Positions 1 to 8,302 of a stretch of DNA of 64,000 bases are shown piece after piece (position 1 is the stretch's first letter; the number at the start of each line of letters is the position of its first letter). The position numbers and the translations under genes were made by a program. The notes under the pieces are model-generated. The model was given only the letters and a program-made list of their open reading frames with translations, had not been told where the DNA came from and did not search any database. Source of the stretch: Colwellia sp. M166 (GTDB taxonomy: Bacteria > Pseudomonadota > Gammaproteobacteria > Enterobacterales > Alteromonadaceae); assembly GCF_024585285.1 (NCBI RefSeq), contig NZ_CP040755.1, positions 4,526,001-4,590,000 on the forward strand, in the 5' to 3' direction.

Positions 1-2
1 CT

Positions 3-788
<786 letters not shown>

Positions 789-801
789 CTTAAACAAACT
801 G

Positions 802-827
802 GTCTCCGATGAACTCGGGGCGATTCA
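802..827. repeat. Right terminal inverted repeat of the IS3-family element
   Basis: The 26 bp after the transposase stop (GTCTCCGATGAACTCGGGGC, then GATTCA) have the form of the ends of IS3-family elements of the IS51/IS407 type, whose outer end reads TGAAxCGCCCCGaGTT. The matching left end is outside the window, so the target duplication cannot be checked. The element edge is placed at about 827. Confidence 0.7.
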
Positions 828-865
828 AACTAATATTTCTAATTGAAATTATAAGGAGTAGGCTT

Positions 866-1099
866 TTGAAGCTTATAAAATTAAAAGAATTTGGTTTTGA
901 TGCACTGGCTAATTTATACATTATGTCAAGAGAGGAAAGTGTAAATATGCTAATTGACACTTTGGAAAATATAGAAGAAGTTAATCAGCTTAAGACTTTT
1001 ATCGAATTAAGTAAAAATAAAGGATTAAATGATGTGGCAGGTATTATTAACAATTTAAATGTGGAGTTAGAGACAAAAGGGGGCCTTATCGTTATTTGA
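866..1099 (+). CDS. Small hypothetical protein directly downstream of the IS3 end
   Basis: No family recognised. A longer reading begins with ATG at 809, but that codon lies inside the IS inverted repeat. A clean ribosome site (AAGGAG, 853-858) sits 7 nt before an in-frame TTG at 866, giving 77 residues (start KLIKLKEFGFDALANLY). The product is charged, Leu/Ile-rich and probably helical, with no signal peptide or membrane segment. It belongs to a short run of small orphan genes between two insertion sequences. The insertion 38 bp upstream of the start may have removed its native promoter. Confidence 0.5.
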   Translation: MKLIKLKEFGFDALANLYIMSREESVNMLIDTLENIEEVNQLKTFIELSKNKGLNDVAGIINNLNVELETKGGLIVI

Positions 1100-1265
1100 T
1101 ACTCTTTATGTGAATCCACTAAGCTACTAGTTATTAAAGAACCCCGCCTTTTATATAGTGAAACATCGTACGTTTATGGCTGAAAAACTCTAGCTGATAA
1201 ACAAAAGTACATATTTGTTATTTAAACTATTAACTATTGAAAAATAGAATTGATAGAGGTCGAAC

Positions 1266-1805
1266 ATGACTAAAATGAATGAAACTTACTATGAAACACT
1301 GCACGAAAAGGTTAGTAAGTTTGGCTATACAATTATGAGTATTGTTTCTGATGAGCCTAGATCATCTGAGCACGCTGCTTATTGTTACACCATTGGCTTA
1401 TCAAATTATGGCTTTCCCGAAATTATGCTTGCTGATTGCTGCTACGATGATGTTGTAGAGCTTAGCGATATTTTTTTTGATAAAGCATCAGATGGCTATA
1501 AATTCGATAAAAGCTTTGTGTTAAAGCTGGCTGATACAGACAGTAAATTCAAAGCTATTGAATTACTAAAAGGCACAAAGGAAGATCTTACTGAGCAAGC
1601 AAAGCATTATTTTCATTTATTCAGGCCTGAAGATGAAAACTATAATCTTATATATATGGGGAAAGCTGATGAATTTGGAATATTTCCAGATGAAAAAGTT
1701 TTTGTCGAATCTAAGCATATAAAAAAGCTGTTTTATAAGCTGCGTGAGTATCAAAATAAAGAAATAACGAACCTAGTATTTCCACAACCTTCCACTGTTC
1801 AATAG
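1266..1805 (+). CDS. DUF4262 domain protein
   Basis: A 179-residue soluble protein. The N-terminal half matches the DUF4262 pattern: a helix followed by FGYTIMSIV, then a Y-x-I-G-L segment (YCYTIGLSNYGFPEIML) typical of the family. The molecular function of DUF4262 is not known; members are common in accessory regions. A plausible ribosome site (GATAGAGGT) precedes the ATG. It lies 15 bp upstream of the next small gene, so the two may be co-transcribed. Flanked by IS elements on both sides, which suggests an acquired segment. Confidence 0.75.
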   Translation: MTKMNETYYETLHEKVSKFGYTIMSIVSDEPRSSEHAAYCYTIGLSNYGFPEIMLADCCYDDVVELSDIFFDKASDGYKFDKSFVLKLADTDSKFKAIELLKGTKEDLTEQAKHYFHLFRPEDENYNLIYMGKADEFGIFPDEKVFVESKHIKKLFYKLREYQNKEITNLVFPQPSTVQ

Positions 1806-1820
1806 TTTAGTAAGAGTAAT

Positions 1821-2105
1821 ATGGAAACAGAAATGGATATGAGTGAAATACTTATCGAAACTTGTCTAGCGGAGGAGCAACCACCTCATATTTGTAGCGC
1901 ATTAAGGGGCATTAAATTAACGCATAAAATATCAGGGATTATTGTTACTTCAACTAAAGAAAAATCTCAGCGTGCTAATTATTTAGGCGCACTAGAGTTG
2001 TTAAAGCTAAAATTGGTAAAACAACGATTTGAAACTATTGATGAAGATGATCTAGTTGATGGTGCAACCTTTTTGCAAGATCTTGATTCTGGAAAATATG
2101 ATTAG
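1821..2105 (+). CDS. Small protein resembling the release-factor core without GGQ
   Basis: 94 residues. Residues about 29-65 (GIKLTHKISGIIVTSTKEKS, then QRANYLGALELLK) line up by eye with the segment that follows GGQ in class I release factors (VRITHxPTGIVxxCxxxRSQxxNKxxAL). The GGQ loop itself is absent and the N-terminus is short, so it cannot act as a normal peptidyl-tRNA hydrolase. It could be a release-factor-like accessory protein, a decayed one, or a chance likeness. Two ATG codons (1821 and 1833) are possible starts. It follows the DUF4262 gene by 15 bp. Confidence 0.5.
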   Translation: METEMDMSEILIETCLAEEQPPHICSALRGIKLTHKISGIIVTSTKEKSQRANYLGALELLKLKLVKQRFETIDEDDLVDGATFLQDLDSGKYD

Positions 2106-2202
2106 GTTTAAATTTATGGATTTGGAGTCAGACAATAAGGTTTAAGAGTCTGTAATGCTTATGTCATCAAAGTTTAAATGTATGGTTCTAGAAAGAGAGC
2201 TT

Positions 2203-2231
2203 GACCCTGTAACAAAATCTGTGTAACTGCC
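2203..2231. repeat. Left terminal inverted repeat of the IS256-family element
   Basis: 29 bp, pairing with 3484-3512 with three mismatches clustered in the middle (positions 13, 15 and 17 of the repeat). Confidence 0.88.
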
Positions 2232-2270
2232 TATCATTAATACCCATGTAGGGTTTAGGATAGGCAGACT

Positions 2271-3479
2271 ATGAATAAGAAAGAACTTGAAGCGTTTGCG
2301 AAGCAAACCGCTAAATCAATTAAAACCGAAGCTGACTTAACTGACTTTCGTAAAATGCTAACCAAGGTAACGGTTGAAGCAGCACTTAATGCTGAACTAG
2401 ACGAACACCTTGGTTATGCCCGCCATGAACAATCTGAGCATCAGAATTACCGTAATGGTTATTCACCGAAAACCATTCGTACAGAAGATGGTGAAGTCGA
2501 TTTAGATGCTCCACGTGATAGAGACTCAAGCTTTGAGCCGCAGCTCGTAAAGAAGAACCAAACCCGCTTTACCTCGATGGACGACAAGATTTTATATCTG
2601 TATTCCAAAGGCATGACAACGCGTGATATCGTCGCAACGTTTAAAGAAATGTACGATGCCGATGTATCACCAATGCTTATTTCTCGGGTAACAAACGCCG
2701 TTATTGAACAAGTGGTTCAATGGCAAGCAAGACCTTTAGATTCGGTTTATCCCATCGTCTATTTAGACTGCTTAGTGGTTAAAATCAGGCAAGATAAGCA
2801 GGTCATCAATAAAGCGGTTTACCTCGCCTTAGGTGTTAATGTTGAAGGTCATAAAGAATTACTTGGCATGTGGATATCAGAAAATGAAGGGGCTAAGTTC
2901 TGGCTTAATGTACTCACTGAGCTGCAAAATCGAGGCGTAAAAGATATCCTCATCGCTTGTGTCGATGGGCTTAAGGGATTTCCTGATGCGATTAATACGG
3001 TTTATCCTGAAACGCAGATACAGCTCTGCATCGTGCATATGGTATGTAACTCTCTAAAGTTCGTGCCTTGGAAAGACTACAAAGCTATCACGGCAGATTT
3101 AAAACGAATTTATCAATCAGTCACTGAAGACGAAGCTCTGTTGTCGCTCGACCAATTTGAGCATCGATGGGATAGTAAATACCCGAGCATCTCTCGCTCA
3201 TGGCGCAGTAACTGGCAAAACGTCAGCACGTTATTTAACTACCCTGACGATATACGCAAAGCGATTTATACCACGAATGCGATAGAGTCACTGAACAGCG
3301 TTATTCGTAAGGCGATTAAAAAACGTAAGTTATTTCCACATGATGATTCAGCGAAGAAAGTTATCTATTTGGCGATTGAGCAAGCGTCGAAAAAGTGGAC
3401 GATGCCGATAAGAAATTGGAAAACGGCCTTGAATCGATTTATGATTGAATTCGCAGACCGTTTGAAAGATGTTATTTAA
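2271..3479 (+). CDS. IS256-family transposase (mutator type)
   Basis: 402 residues, the usual length for IS256 transposases (Transposase_mut family), which move DNA by a copy-out circle pathway using a DDE triad. Visible family features are LDEHLGYARHE and NYRNGYSPKTI near residues 45-65, YLYSKGMTTRDI, the first Asp in VYLDCLVVKIR, the second in IACVDGLKGFPDAI, the C-H motif LCIVHMV, and the C-terminal TTNAIESLNSVIRK that carries the Glu. The reading frame is intact, so the element may be active. Its ATG lies 40 bp inside the left repeat. Confidence 0.96.
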   Translation: MNKKELEAFAKQTAKSIKTEADLTDFRKMLTKVTVEAALNAELDEHLGYARHEQSEHQNYRNGYSPKTIRTEDGEVDLDAPRDRDSSFEPQLVKKNQTRFTSMDDKILYLYSKGMTTRDIVATFKEMYDADVSPMLISRVTNAVIEQVVQWQARPLDSVYPIVYLDCLVVKIRQDKQVINKAVYLALGVNVEGHKELLGMWISENEGAKFWLNVLTELQNRGVKDILIACVDGLKGFPDAINTVYPETQIQLCIVHMVCNSLKFVPWKDYKAITADLKRIYQSVTEDEALLSLDQFEHRWDSKYPSISRSWRSNWQNVSTLFNYPDDIRKAIYTTNAIESLNSVIRKAIKKRKLFPHDDSAKKVIYLAIEQASKKWTMPIRNWKTALNRFMIEFADRLKDVI

Positions 3480-3483
3480 ACCT

Positions 3484-3512
3484 GGCAGTTACACAAAATG
3501 TGTTACAGGGTC
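3484..3512. repeat. Right terminal inverted repeat of the IS256-family element
   Basis: 29 bp directly after the transposase stop, complementary to 2203-2231. Confidence 0.88.
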
Positions 3513-3545
3513 TATTTTTTACTTAATAGATTTTGCCTACTGGCT

Positions 3546-5705
3546 TTACTCTACAATATCCATTTCTTCGATTAGGTTGGTTGCACCATCAACATGTTCC
3601 ATCACCCAAAGCATGTATTTAATGTCAACATGGATTGAACGATTTAGTTTTGTATCGTAATCCCAATCGCCAATAATACTTTCGTAAACACCGTCAAACA
3701 CCAATCCGACAAATTCAGCTTTATCATTCAGGGTTGGAGAGCCAGAATTACCACCAGTTATATCTAAGGTGCCCAAATAGTTTACCGGTACAGAGCCAAG
3801 TTCTTTTTTAGCATATTCGCCGTATTGCTTATTTTTGATCAGAGCAAGCTCTTTTTTAGGAGCATCAAATGGGGCAATGCCGGTATCTTTTCTAACAATA
3901 CCCTCTAGGGTTGTGAAAGGAGTTGCCACGAGTCCATCTTGAGGTGAGTAGCCTTTAACATTACCGTAGGTTACACGTAGGGTGCTATTAGCATCAGCAT
4001 ATACTGGTAGATCTTTTGCGTTAAAGTACGCAATCAATGCTTCCATATATTTAGGGCGAAAAGACTGAATGTTACCAGAAAGCTCTTCGTTTGATTCTTC
4101 AATATGCTTGCGCTCTTCATAGGTATCTACTGCTAATTGAATGAAAGGGTCATTACTCTTTGAAAAATCTACTGGTGTTTTATTCATCCAAGCTAAACGA
4201 GTATCTTGATCATTTAATGTTGTTGCCTGGTACATTTTTGCTAGTTTAGCCTGCAATTGCTGTTCATTAGTGTTTTGCTCAATATTAAAAAATTTATCAA
4301 GTGAAGCTAAACGTTGTGATTTTGGCAATTGAATATAGTGTTTAAACATAGCCAGTAGAATTTTCTGGTCCATTTGAGCATCGTAACGGCGATTAACGGC
4401 TTTCATACTTTGTTCAAAACCAGCAATATCGCGTTCTTGGTAGCCTCGCTTACGTTCAACATTAGGCTTTTTATTCTCAAGTGATAAGCGATGTAAACGT
4501 GTAGCAGTGCTTAGCATTTTGCTGTAATTCATATAACCTAAGATTAAGTCTCTGGCTTGGTTTTGCTGATCTTGTTTAATTAAGCCATTTAAACCTTTTA
4601 ATGCATCACCGTATTTAGCTTGGCGCTTTGTTGAAGCATTTATCCATTGAGTAAGTTCAGACTCTAGTGATTGCTTACGCACTAAAGTTGTGCCTTTATT
4701 GTAGCTTTCAACCATGCTGCCATAGTTTTTTGCATAGTTAGCAAGTCCAGCTAAAGTACTTTCATATTTAATTCTTACATCGCTACCTGCAGCTGAGTTT
4801 TCGTGAATAATGTCGATTATTTCTTCACGATAAGCTTTAGCTTGTGGGTATGTCCAAGTAAATTGGTTTTCGACTTCTAGCGCTGTACGATAGCGATTTG
4901 TTCTACCTGGGTAGCCTAATACCATGATGTAGTCATTTTCATCAACGCTACTTTTATTCACTTTTAAGTGATGTTTTGGTTCATAGGGTACGTTTTCGAC
5001 GCTGTAGTCAGCTGGCTGTCCATCTTTACCTACATAAGCGCGATAAAAGCCATAATCACCGGTGTGTCTTGGCCACATCCAGTTATCAATATCTCCGCCG
5101 TATTTACCAATGCTGCTAGCTGGAGCATGTACTAAACGCACATCACGAATGGTCAATTGCTTAAATAGGTAATACTCTAGGCCGCCATGAAAGTTAACCA
5201 CACTACAGCGGTACTTACTGTCACTTTCACACTCGGCAACGAGTGATTTAGAGCTAAGGTCGATACTATTAAAACGCTGTGAACCTGTCATATCTGAGCT
5301 TAATGCTGCTTGGATAATGTCAGTCACGGGGGTTATTTCTTCTGTGACATAAATCCTACTTCCTGGCGTTGCTGGTAGCTCTTCTTTGAATGACTTGGCC
5401 AAGAAACCATTTTTTAGTAGGTTGTTTTCTTCAGTAGAGTTGTACTGTACTGAGCCATAAACACAATGGTGGTTAGTAGCAACAAGACCTTTGTCTGAAA
5501 CAAAAGAGGCAGTACAGCCCCCTAAGCTAACGATAGCGCCCATAGGAAAGCCGGTAAGGTCGGTTAATGATTTAGGATCAAGTTTTAATCCCGCATCAAC
5601 AAGCTTTTCTGCGATAGTAGGTAGTTGATGTGGTTGCCACATCCCTTCATCCGCTATTGCTGCTGTCGATGCTAATGCAAAGCATAGTGAAGCAAATTTT
5701 TTCAT
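3546..5705 (-). CDS. S46-family dipeptidyl peptidase, DPP7-like
   Basis: Periplasmic serine exopeptidase that removes dipeptides from peptide N-termini, feeding amino-acid catabolism. 719 residues, the normal family length. A signal peptide (MKKFASLCFALASTAAIADE) is followed by the His motif ATNHHC (H79/H80), the RHTGDYGFYRAY region and the nucleophile in GGNSGSP (about S652). The residue 18 positions after this Ser is Gly (in VFDGVY); Gly here is typical of DPP7 (hydrophobic P1), Arg of DPP11 (acidic P1). An upstream TTG at 5720 is possible, but GAGAAG placed 7 nt before the ATG at 5705 and the signal peptide favour 5705. The 3' end nearly touches the IS256 element. Confidence 0.93.
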   Translation of the reverse strand: MKKFASLCFALASTAAIADEGMWQPHQLPTIAEKLVDAGLKLDPKSLTDLTGFPMGAIVSLGGCTASFVSDKGLVATNHHCVYGSVQYNSTEENNLLKNGFLAKSFKEELPATPGSRIYVTEEITPVTDIIQAALSSDMTGSQRFNSIDLSSKSLVAECESDSKYRCSVVNFHGGLEYYLFKQLTIRDVRLVHAPASSIGKYGGDIDNWMWPRHTGDYGFYRAYVGKDGQPADYSVENVPYEPKHHLKVNKSSVDENDYIMVLGYPGRTNRYRTALEVENQFTWTYPQAKAYREEIIDIIHENSAAGSDVRIKYESTLAGLANYAKNYGSMVESYNKGTTLVRKQSLESELTQWINASTKRQAKYGDALKGLNGLIKQDQQNQARDLILGYMNYSKMLSTATRLHRLSLENKKPNVERKRGYQERDIAGFEQSMKAVNRRYDAQMDQKILLAMFKHYIQLPKSQRLASLDKFFNIEQNTNEQQLQAKLAKMYQATTLNDQDTRLAWMNKTPVDFSKSNDPFIQLAVDTYEERKHIEESNEELSGNIQSFRPKYMEALIAYFNAKDLPVYADANSTLRVTYGNVKGYSPQDGLVATPFTTLEGIVRKDTGIAPFDAPKKELALIKNKQYGEYAKKELGSVPVNYLGTLDITGGNSGSPTLNDKAEFVGLVFDGVYESIIGDWDYDTKLNRSIHVDIKYMLWVMEHVDGATNLIEEMDIVE

Positions 5706-5985
5706 TGTTATTCTTCTCAAAAAGTTAATAATTAAAGCTAGCCGCAGTTTGCTGTATCACCGATAATTAGTCAAAAAAATTCGTCAATTACTTTCCAGCT
5801 AAAAAGTGATGATAAAATGAGCCAACTATTTGATTAAAAGCATTAAACAATAAAAATTAATTCTTTAATGCTTGTTGAACGCAACGTGTTTCTATAGTCT
5901 TACAAGTACCAGTAAATAAATATCTACACTTTTATTTATCTCACTTGATAGACTTCCTAAATAAAGAGACTCTTAAGGAGTATTT

Positions 5986-6987
5986 GTGCTTATTAAAGAT
6001 AATTTTGATGAGGCATTAAAATTCAGTGAATCGACCAATGAATTTTTATCGCATTACCAAATTCCGCCTAGCCCGGTAAACTACTCGGTTATCTATCTGC
6101 ATGTCAGTAAGCGTAATGAAAAATTAAGTGTAGAGTTAGAACGACATCTACAAACCTATCAAGAAATCGATTTAATCTTTATCGAAGGCTTATTTGAAAA
6201 ATATATTTCAAACGCTCATACTATTGATAAGCAAATACTTGATCCCATTGAAAAAGCTTTAGCTTCTACTTTGGAGAAGATCAATCTACAAGTAGATAGT
6301 GATAAAACGGTAGCATCAAACTTAAAAAAAGCTGAGCAAGCACTGACAAAGCATGAATATCATAAGTCCATGCAAAGTATTGTGGCATTTTTAATGAGCA
6401 GTATAACGACATCTCAACAACAGCATGGTGATTTATCTCTAGAGTTAACTAGAGCTTGTGGTGAGGTTAATTTTCTCAAGTCTAAACTGGAAGCCGCGCG
6501 TCATGAAGCTATTGTTGACTCTTTAACAGGGCTATATAATCGCCGAGGCTGTGATATGAAGCTACAAGAACTCGATATAGAGCAGGTTCATTCTTCATTA
6601 GCTATTGATATTGATCATTTTAAAAGTGTAAATGATCAGTTTGGTCATTTTATTGGTGATAAGGTGATTCAGCGTATTGCTAAAGTCATTAAAGCGACCA
6701 TCTCAGATCAAGATATTGCTGTGCGCTTTGGTGGTGAAGAGTTTGTGGTTGTAATGGTTAATAAAACCATGACACAAGCACATGAAGTGGCTGAAAAAAT
6801 TAGACTGGCAATATCGCAATTAAAGTTAATGCAAAGGGACTCTAAAGCCTACTTGCCTAAAATATCAGTATCGATTGGTATTGCTCAACGACAAGATGAG
6901 CTTAATTGGACCGCATTGTTTGAACAGGCTGATACCGCTTTATACCAAGCTAAAAACAACGGTAGAAATAGAAGCGTTTGTTTATAA
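5986..6987 (+). CDS. Diguanylate cyclase (GGEEF) with uncharacterised N-terminal domain
   Basis: Cytoplasmic enzyme expected to make cyclic di-GMP from two GTP. 333 residues. The N-terminal 150 residues (KFLSHY-like start, PPSPVNYSVIYLHVSKR) are helical with no recognised sensor domain; a helical linker leads to the GGDEF domain from about residue 172 (DSLTGLYNRRGCD). The active-site motif is FGGEEF (249-253), with ISVSIGIA and the AKNNGRNR C-terminus present. The five-residue-upstream inhibitory I-site RxxD is missing (SDQD is found), so product inhibition at that site is unlikely. GTG start with AAGGAG five bases upstream. Monocistronic. Confidence 0.93.
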   Translation: MLIKDNFDEALKFSESTNEFLSHYQIPPSPVNYSVIYLHVSKRNEKLSVELERHLQTYQEIDLIFIEGLFEKYISNAHTIDKQILDPIEKALASTLEKINLQVDSDKTVASNLKKAEQALTKHEYHKSMQSIVAFLMSSITTSQQQHGDLSLELTRACGEVNFLKSKLEAARHEAIVDSLTGLYNRRGCDMKLQELDIEQVHSSLAIDIDHFKSVNDQFGHFIGDKVIQRIAKVIKATISDQDIAVRFGGEEFVVVMVNKTMTQAHEVAEKIRLAISQLKLMQRDSKAYLPKISVSIGIAQRQDELNWTALFEQADTALYQAKNNGRNRSVCL

Positions 6988-6997
6988 ACGCTTCTAT
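6968..6997 (+). terminator. Hairpin overlapping the diguanylate cyclase stop codon
   Basis: Perfect 12-bp stem (6968-6979 with 6986-6997) with a 6-nt loop that includes part of the stop codon, followed by TATTT. The U-tract is short, so termination efficiency is uncertain. Confidence 0.5.
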
Positions 6998-7035
6998 TAT
7001 TTGAGCTGAACTTAATTAGAGCCACACTTTATTTT

Positions 7036-7800
7036 TTAAGGGTGAAACGATTGTGGAAATGCTTGATTTGATTTTAATGCTTTAATTAATGCTTGTTCGC
7101 TTTCATTTCGAGCCTCTTGGCCCCAACCATTAAAATTAACCAACTCGTCAATAGGTCTTCTGGGTAACCAGTTTGCAGACTCTAGCTCTGGTTTTTTCTG
7201 AAAATGACTAACATAACCAAGGCACAAATAAGCGATTGGTACGACAGAATCAGGCAAAGCGAGTGTTGCTTTTAAGGTGTCATGATGCAGAATTGAAACC
7301 CAGCCAACGCCTAAACCTTCCGCACGAGCAGCAAGCCAAAAGTTTTGTACCGCACATACCGAGCTATATAAATCCATTTCTTTCATATGAGTTCTGCCAA
7401 TAACTGTTTTGCCTGTTCGGTTTCGATCGCAAGTAATACAGATATTGATAGGTGACTCAATAATGCCTTCAAGCTTTAAGTTCTTATATTTTTCTTGCTT
7501 ACTTGCTTCAAACATTGTTTGTGCTTCTTGATGAGCAAGGGTAAAACTTTGATGTATTTTAGTTTTTACTTCAGGACATTGTATAACAATGAAGTTCCAA
7601 GGCTGCATAAAACCAACAGATGGCGCATGGTGGGCAGCATATAGTATCCTGCTTAGTACATCATTTGGAATTTCCGTGGCTAGAAATTGCCCTCTAACAT
7701 CTCTGCGGTTAAAAATTGATTTATATAAGCCATATTGCTCTTGTTCATTAAATTGATGCGTCGCTCTTGGCTGCGCGGTGTTGTTATTGAATAAATCCAA
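7036..7800 (-). CDS. bluB: 5,6-dimethylbenzimidazole synthase BluB
   Basis: Flavin-destroying enzyme of the nitroreductase fold that converts FMNH2 and O2 to 5,6-dimethylbenzimidazole, the lower ligand of cobalamin. Family marks: IFNRRDVRGQF, APSVGFMQPWNF, the central GRTHMKEMDLYS segment, GLGVGWVSIL and IAYLCLGYV. A longer frame starts at GTG 7842 without a ribosome site; TTG at 7800 has AAGAAGGGG six bases before it and gives 254 residues, close to the family length. A cobalamin riboswitch ends 59 bp upstream of this start, so synthesis should fall when cobalamin is plentiful. No other cobalamin genes are next to it. Confidence 0.93.
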   Translation of the reverse strand: MDLFNNNTAQPRATHQFNEQEQYGLYKSIFNRRDVRGQFLATEIPNDVLSRILYAAHHAPSVGFMQPWNFIVIQCPEVKTKIHQSFTLAHQEAQTMFEASKQEKYKNLKLEGIIESPINICITCDRNRTGKTVIGRTHMKEMDLYSSVCAVQNFWLAARAEGLGVGWVSILHHDTLKATLALPDSVVPIAYLCLGYVSHFQKKPELESANWLPRRPIDELVNFNGWGQEARNESEQALIKALKSNQAFPQSFHP

Positions 7801-7858
7801 AATATTCCCCTTCTTGGACTTTAAAAGCGGTCGGCCTTCCACTTTGTTGGCATTATTG

Positions 7859-8101
7859 GGCAGGTCTTCTGACTAAGACATAAATTTAGATAAAATAAAT
7901 TAAAGTTTGATACCTTCCCAGCATTTATTGCCAGTGGCTTTAATATCGGTTTTAAACCTAAGGGTATTGCGCAAGCGCATAAGATTGCTCTGCGATATTT
8001 TCAAACTAATACGTCATTACAGCGTTGGGCACGTACTGGATTTTCACCAATTTCCCTATTCTCCTGAACTTACCCACTAAAAGTAAGTAACAAGCACCTA
8101 A
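7859..8101 (-). promoter_or_regulatory. Cobalamin (AdoCbl) riboswitch upstream of bluB
   Basis: Read on the minus strand, the order of conserved elements matches the cobalamin riboswitch: GGTGCTTG near the 5' end, AATAGGGAA, GGTGAAAATCC, a GTGCCC core box, AGCCACTGGC, TGCTGGGAAGGT, and the 3' element AGTCAGAAGACCTGCC, the classic B12-box-type ending (plus-strand 7859-7874). It directly precedes bluB. The expression platform in 7801-7858 could hide the ribosome site at about 7806-7814; no clear terminator was seen, so translational control is the better guess. Confidence 0.92.
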
Positions 8102-8223
8102 TAATAAATTACCAGGACTATAACACTGCCGGTATAAATTGAAAAAATTATCTTTAATTTGGCGTATGTATTTATTGATAAAATCAGCAGAGGCGAGGCG
8201 AGTGATTGACCAAGTTGACGGAT

Positions 8224-8256
8224 AAAAAAAAGGGAAGATAAATTAATATCTTCCCT
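8224..8256 (-). terminator. Rho-independent terminator of the PPC-domain subtilase gene
   Basis: On the minus strand: nine-base stem GGGAAGATA / TATCTTCCC (8232-8240 and 8247-8255) with a 6-nt loop, followed by eight U (plus-strand A-run 8224-8231). It begins 47 bp after the stop of the minus-strand subtilase gene. Confidence 0.9.
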
Positions 8257-8302
8257 AGTTACAATCTAGTTGGGAGTCTAGTTTGGGGTTATTTCTATAT
8301 CT

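Larger units (their letters stand above)
2203..3512. mobile_element. Complete IS256-family insertion sequence
   Basis: A 1310-bp element bounded by 29-bp inverted repeats (2203-2231 and 3484-3512) that agree at 26 of 29 positions; both begin GACCCTGTAACA at the outer end and finish TGTGTAACTGCC inward. It contains one transposase gene. The flanking 8-mers (2195-2202 and 3513-3520) do not match, so no target duplication is seen. The right edge lies 33 bp from the stop of the S46 peptidase gene. Confidence 0.9.

Noticed and set aside
809..865. N-terminal extension of the small gene starting inside the IS repeat
   Set aside because: The ATG lies in the IS3 inverted repeat; the ribosome site at 853-858 supports TTG 866.
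7801..7842. GTG start of bluB at 7842
   Set aside because: No ribosome site; TTG 7800 has a strong one and gives a family-like length.
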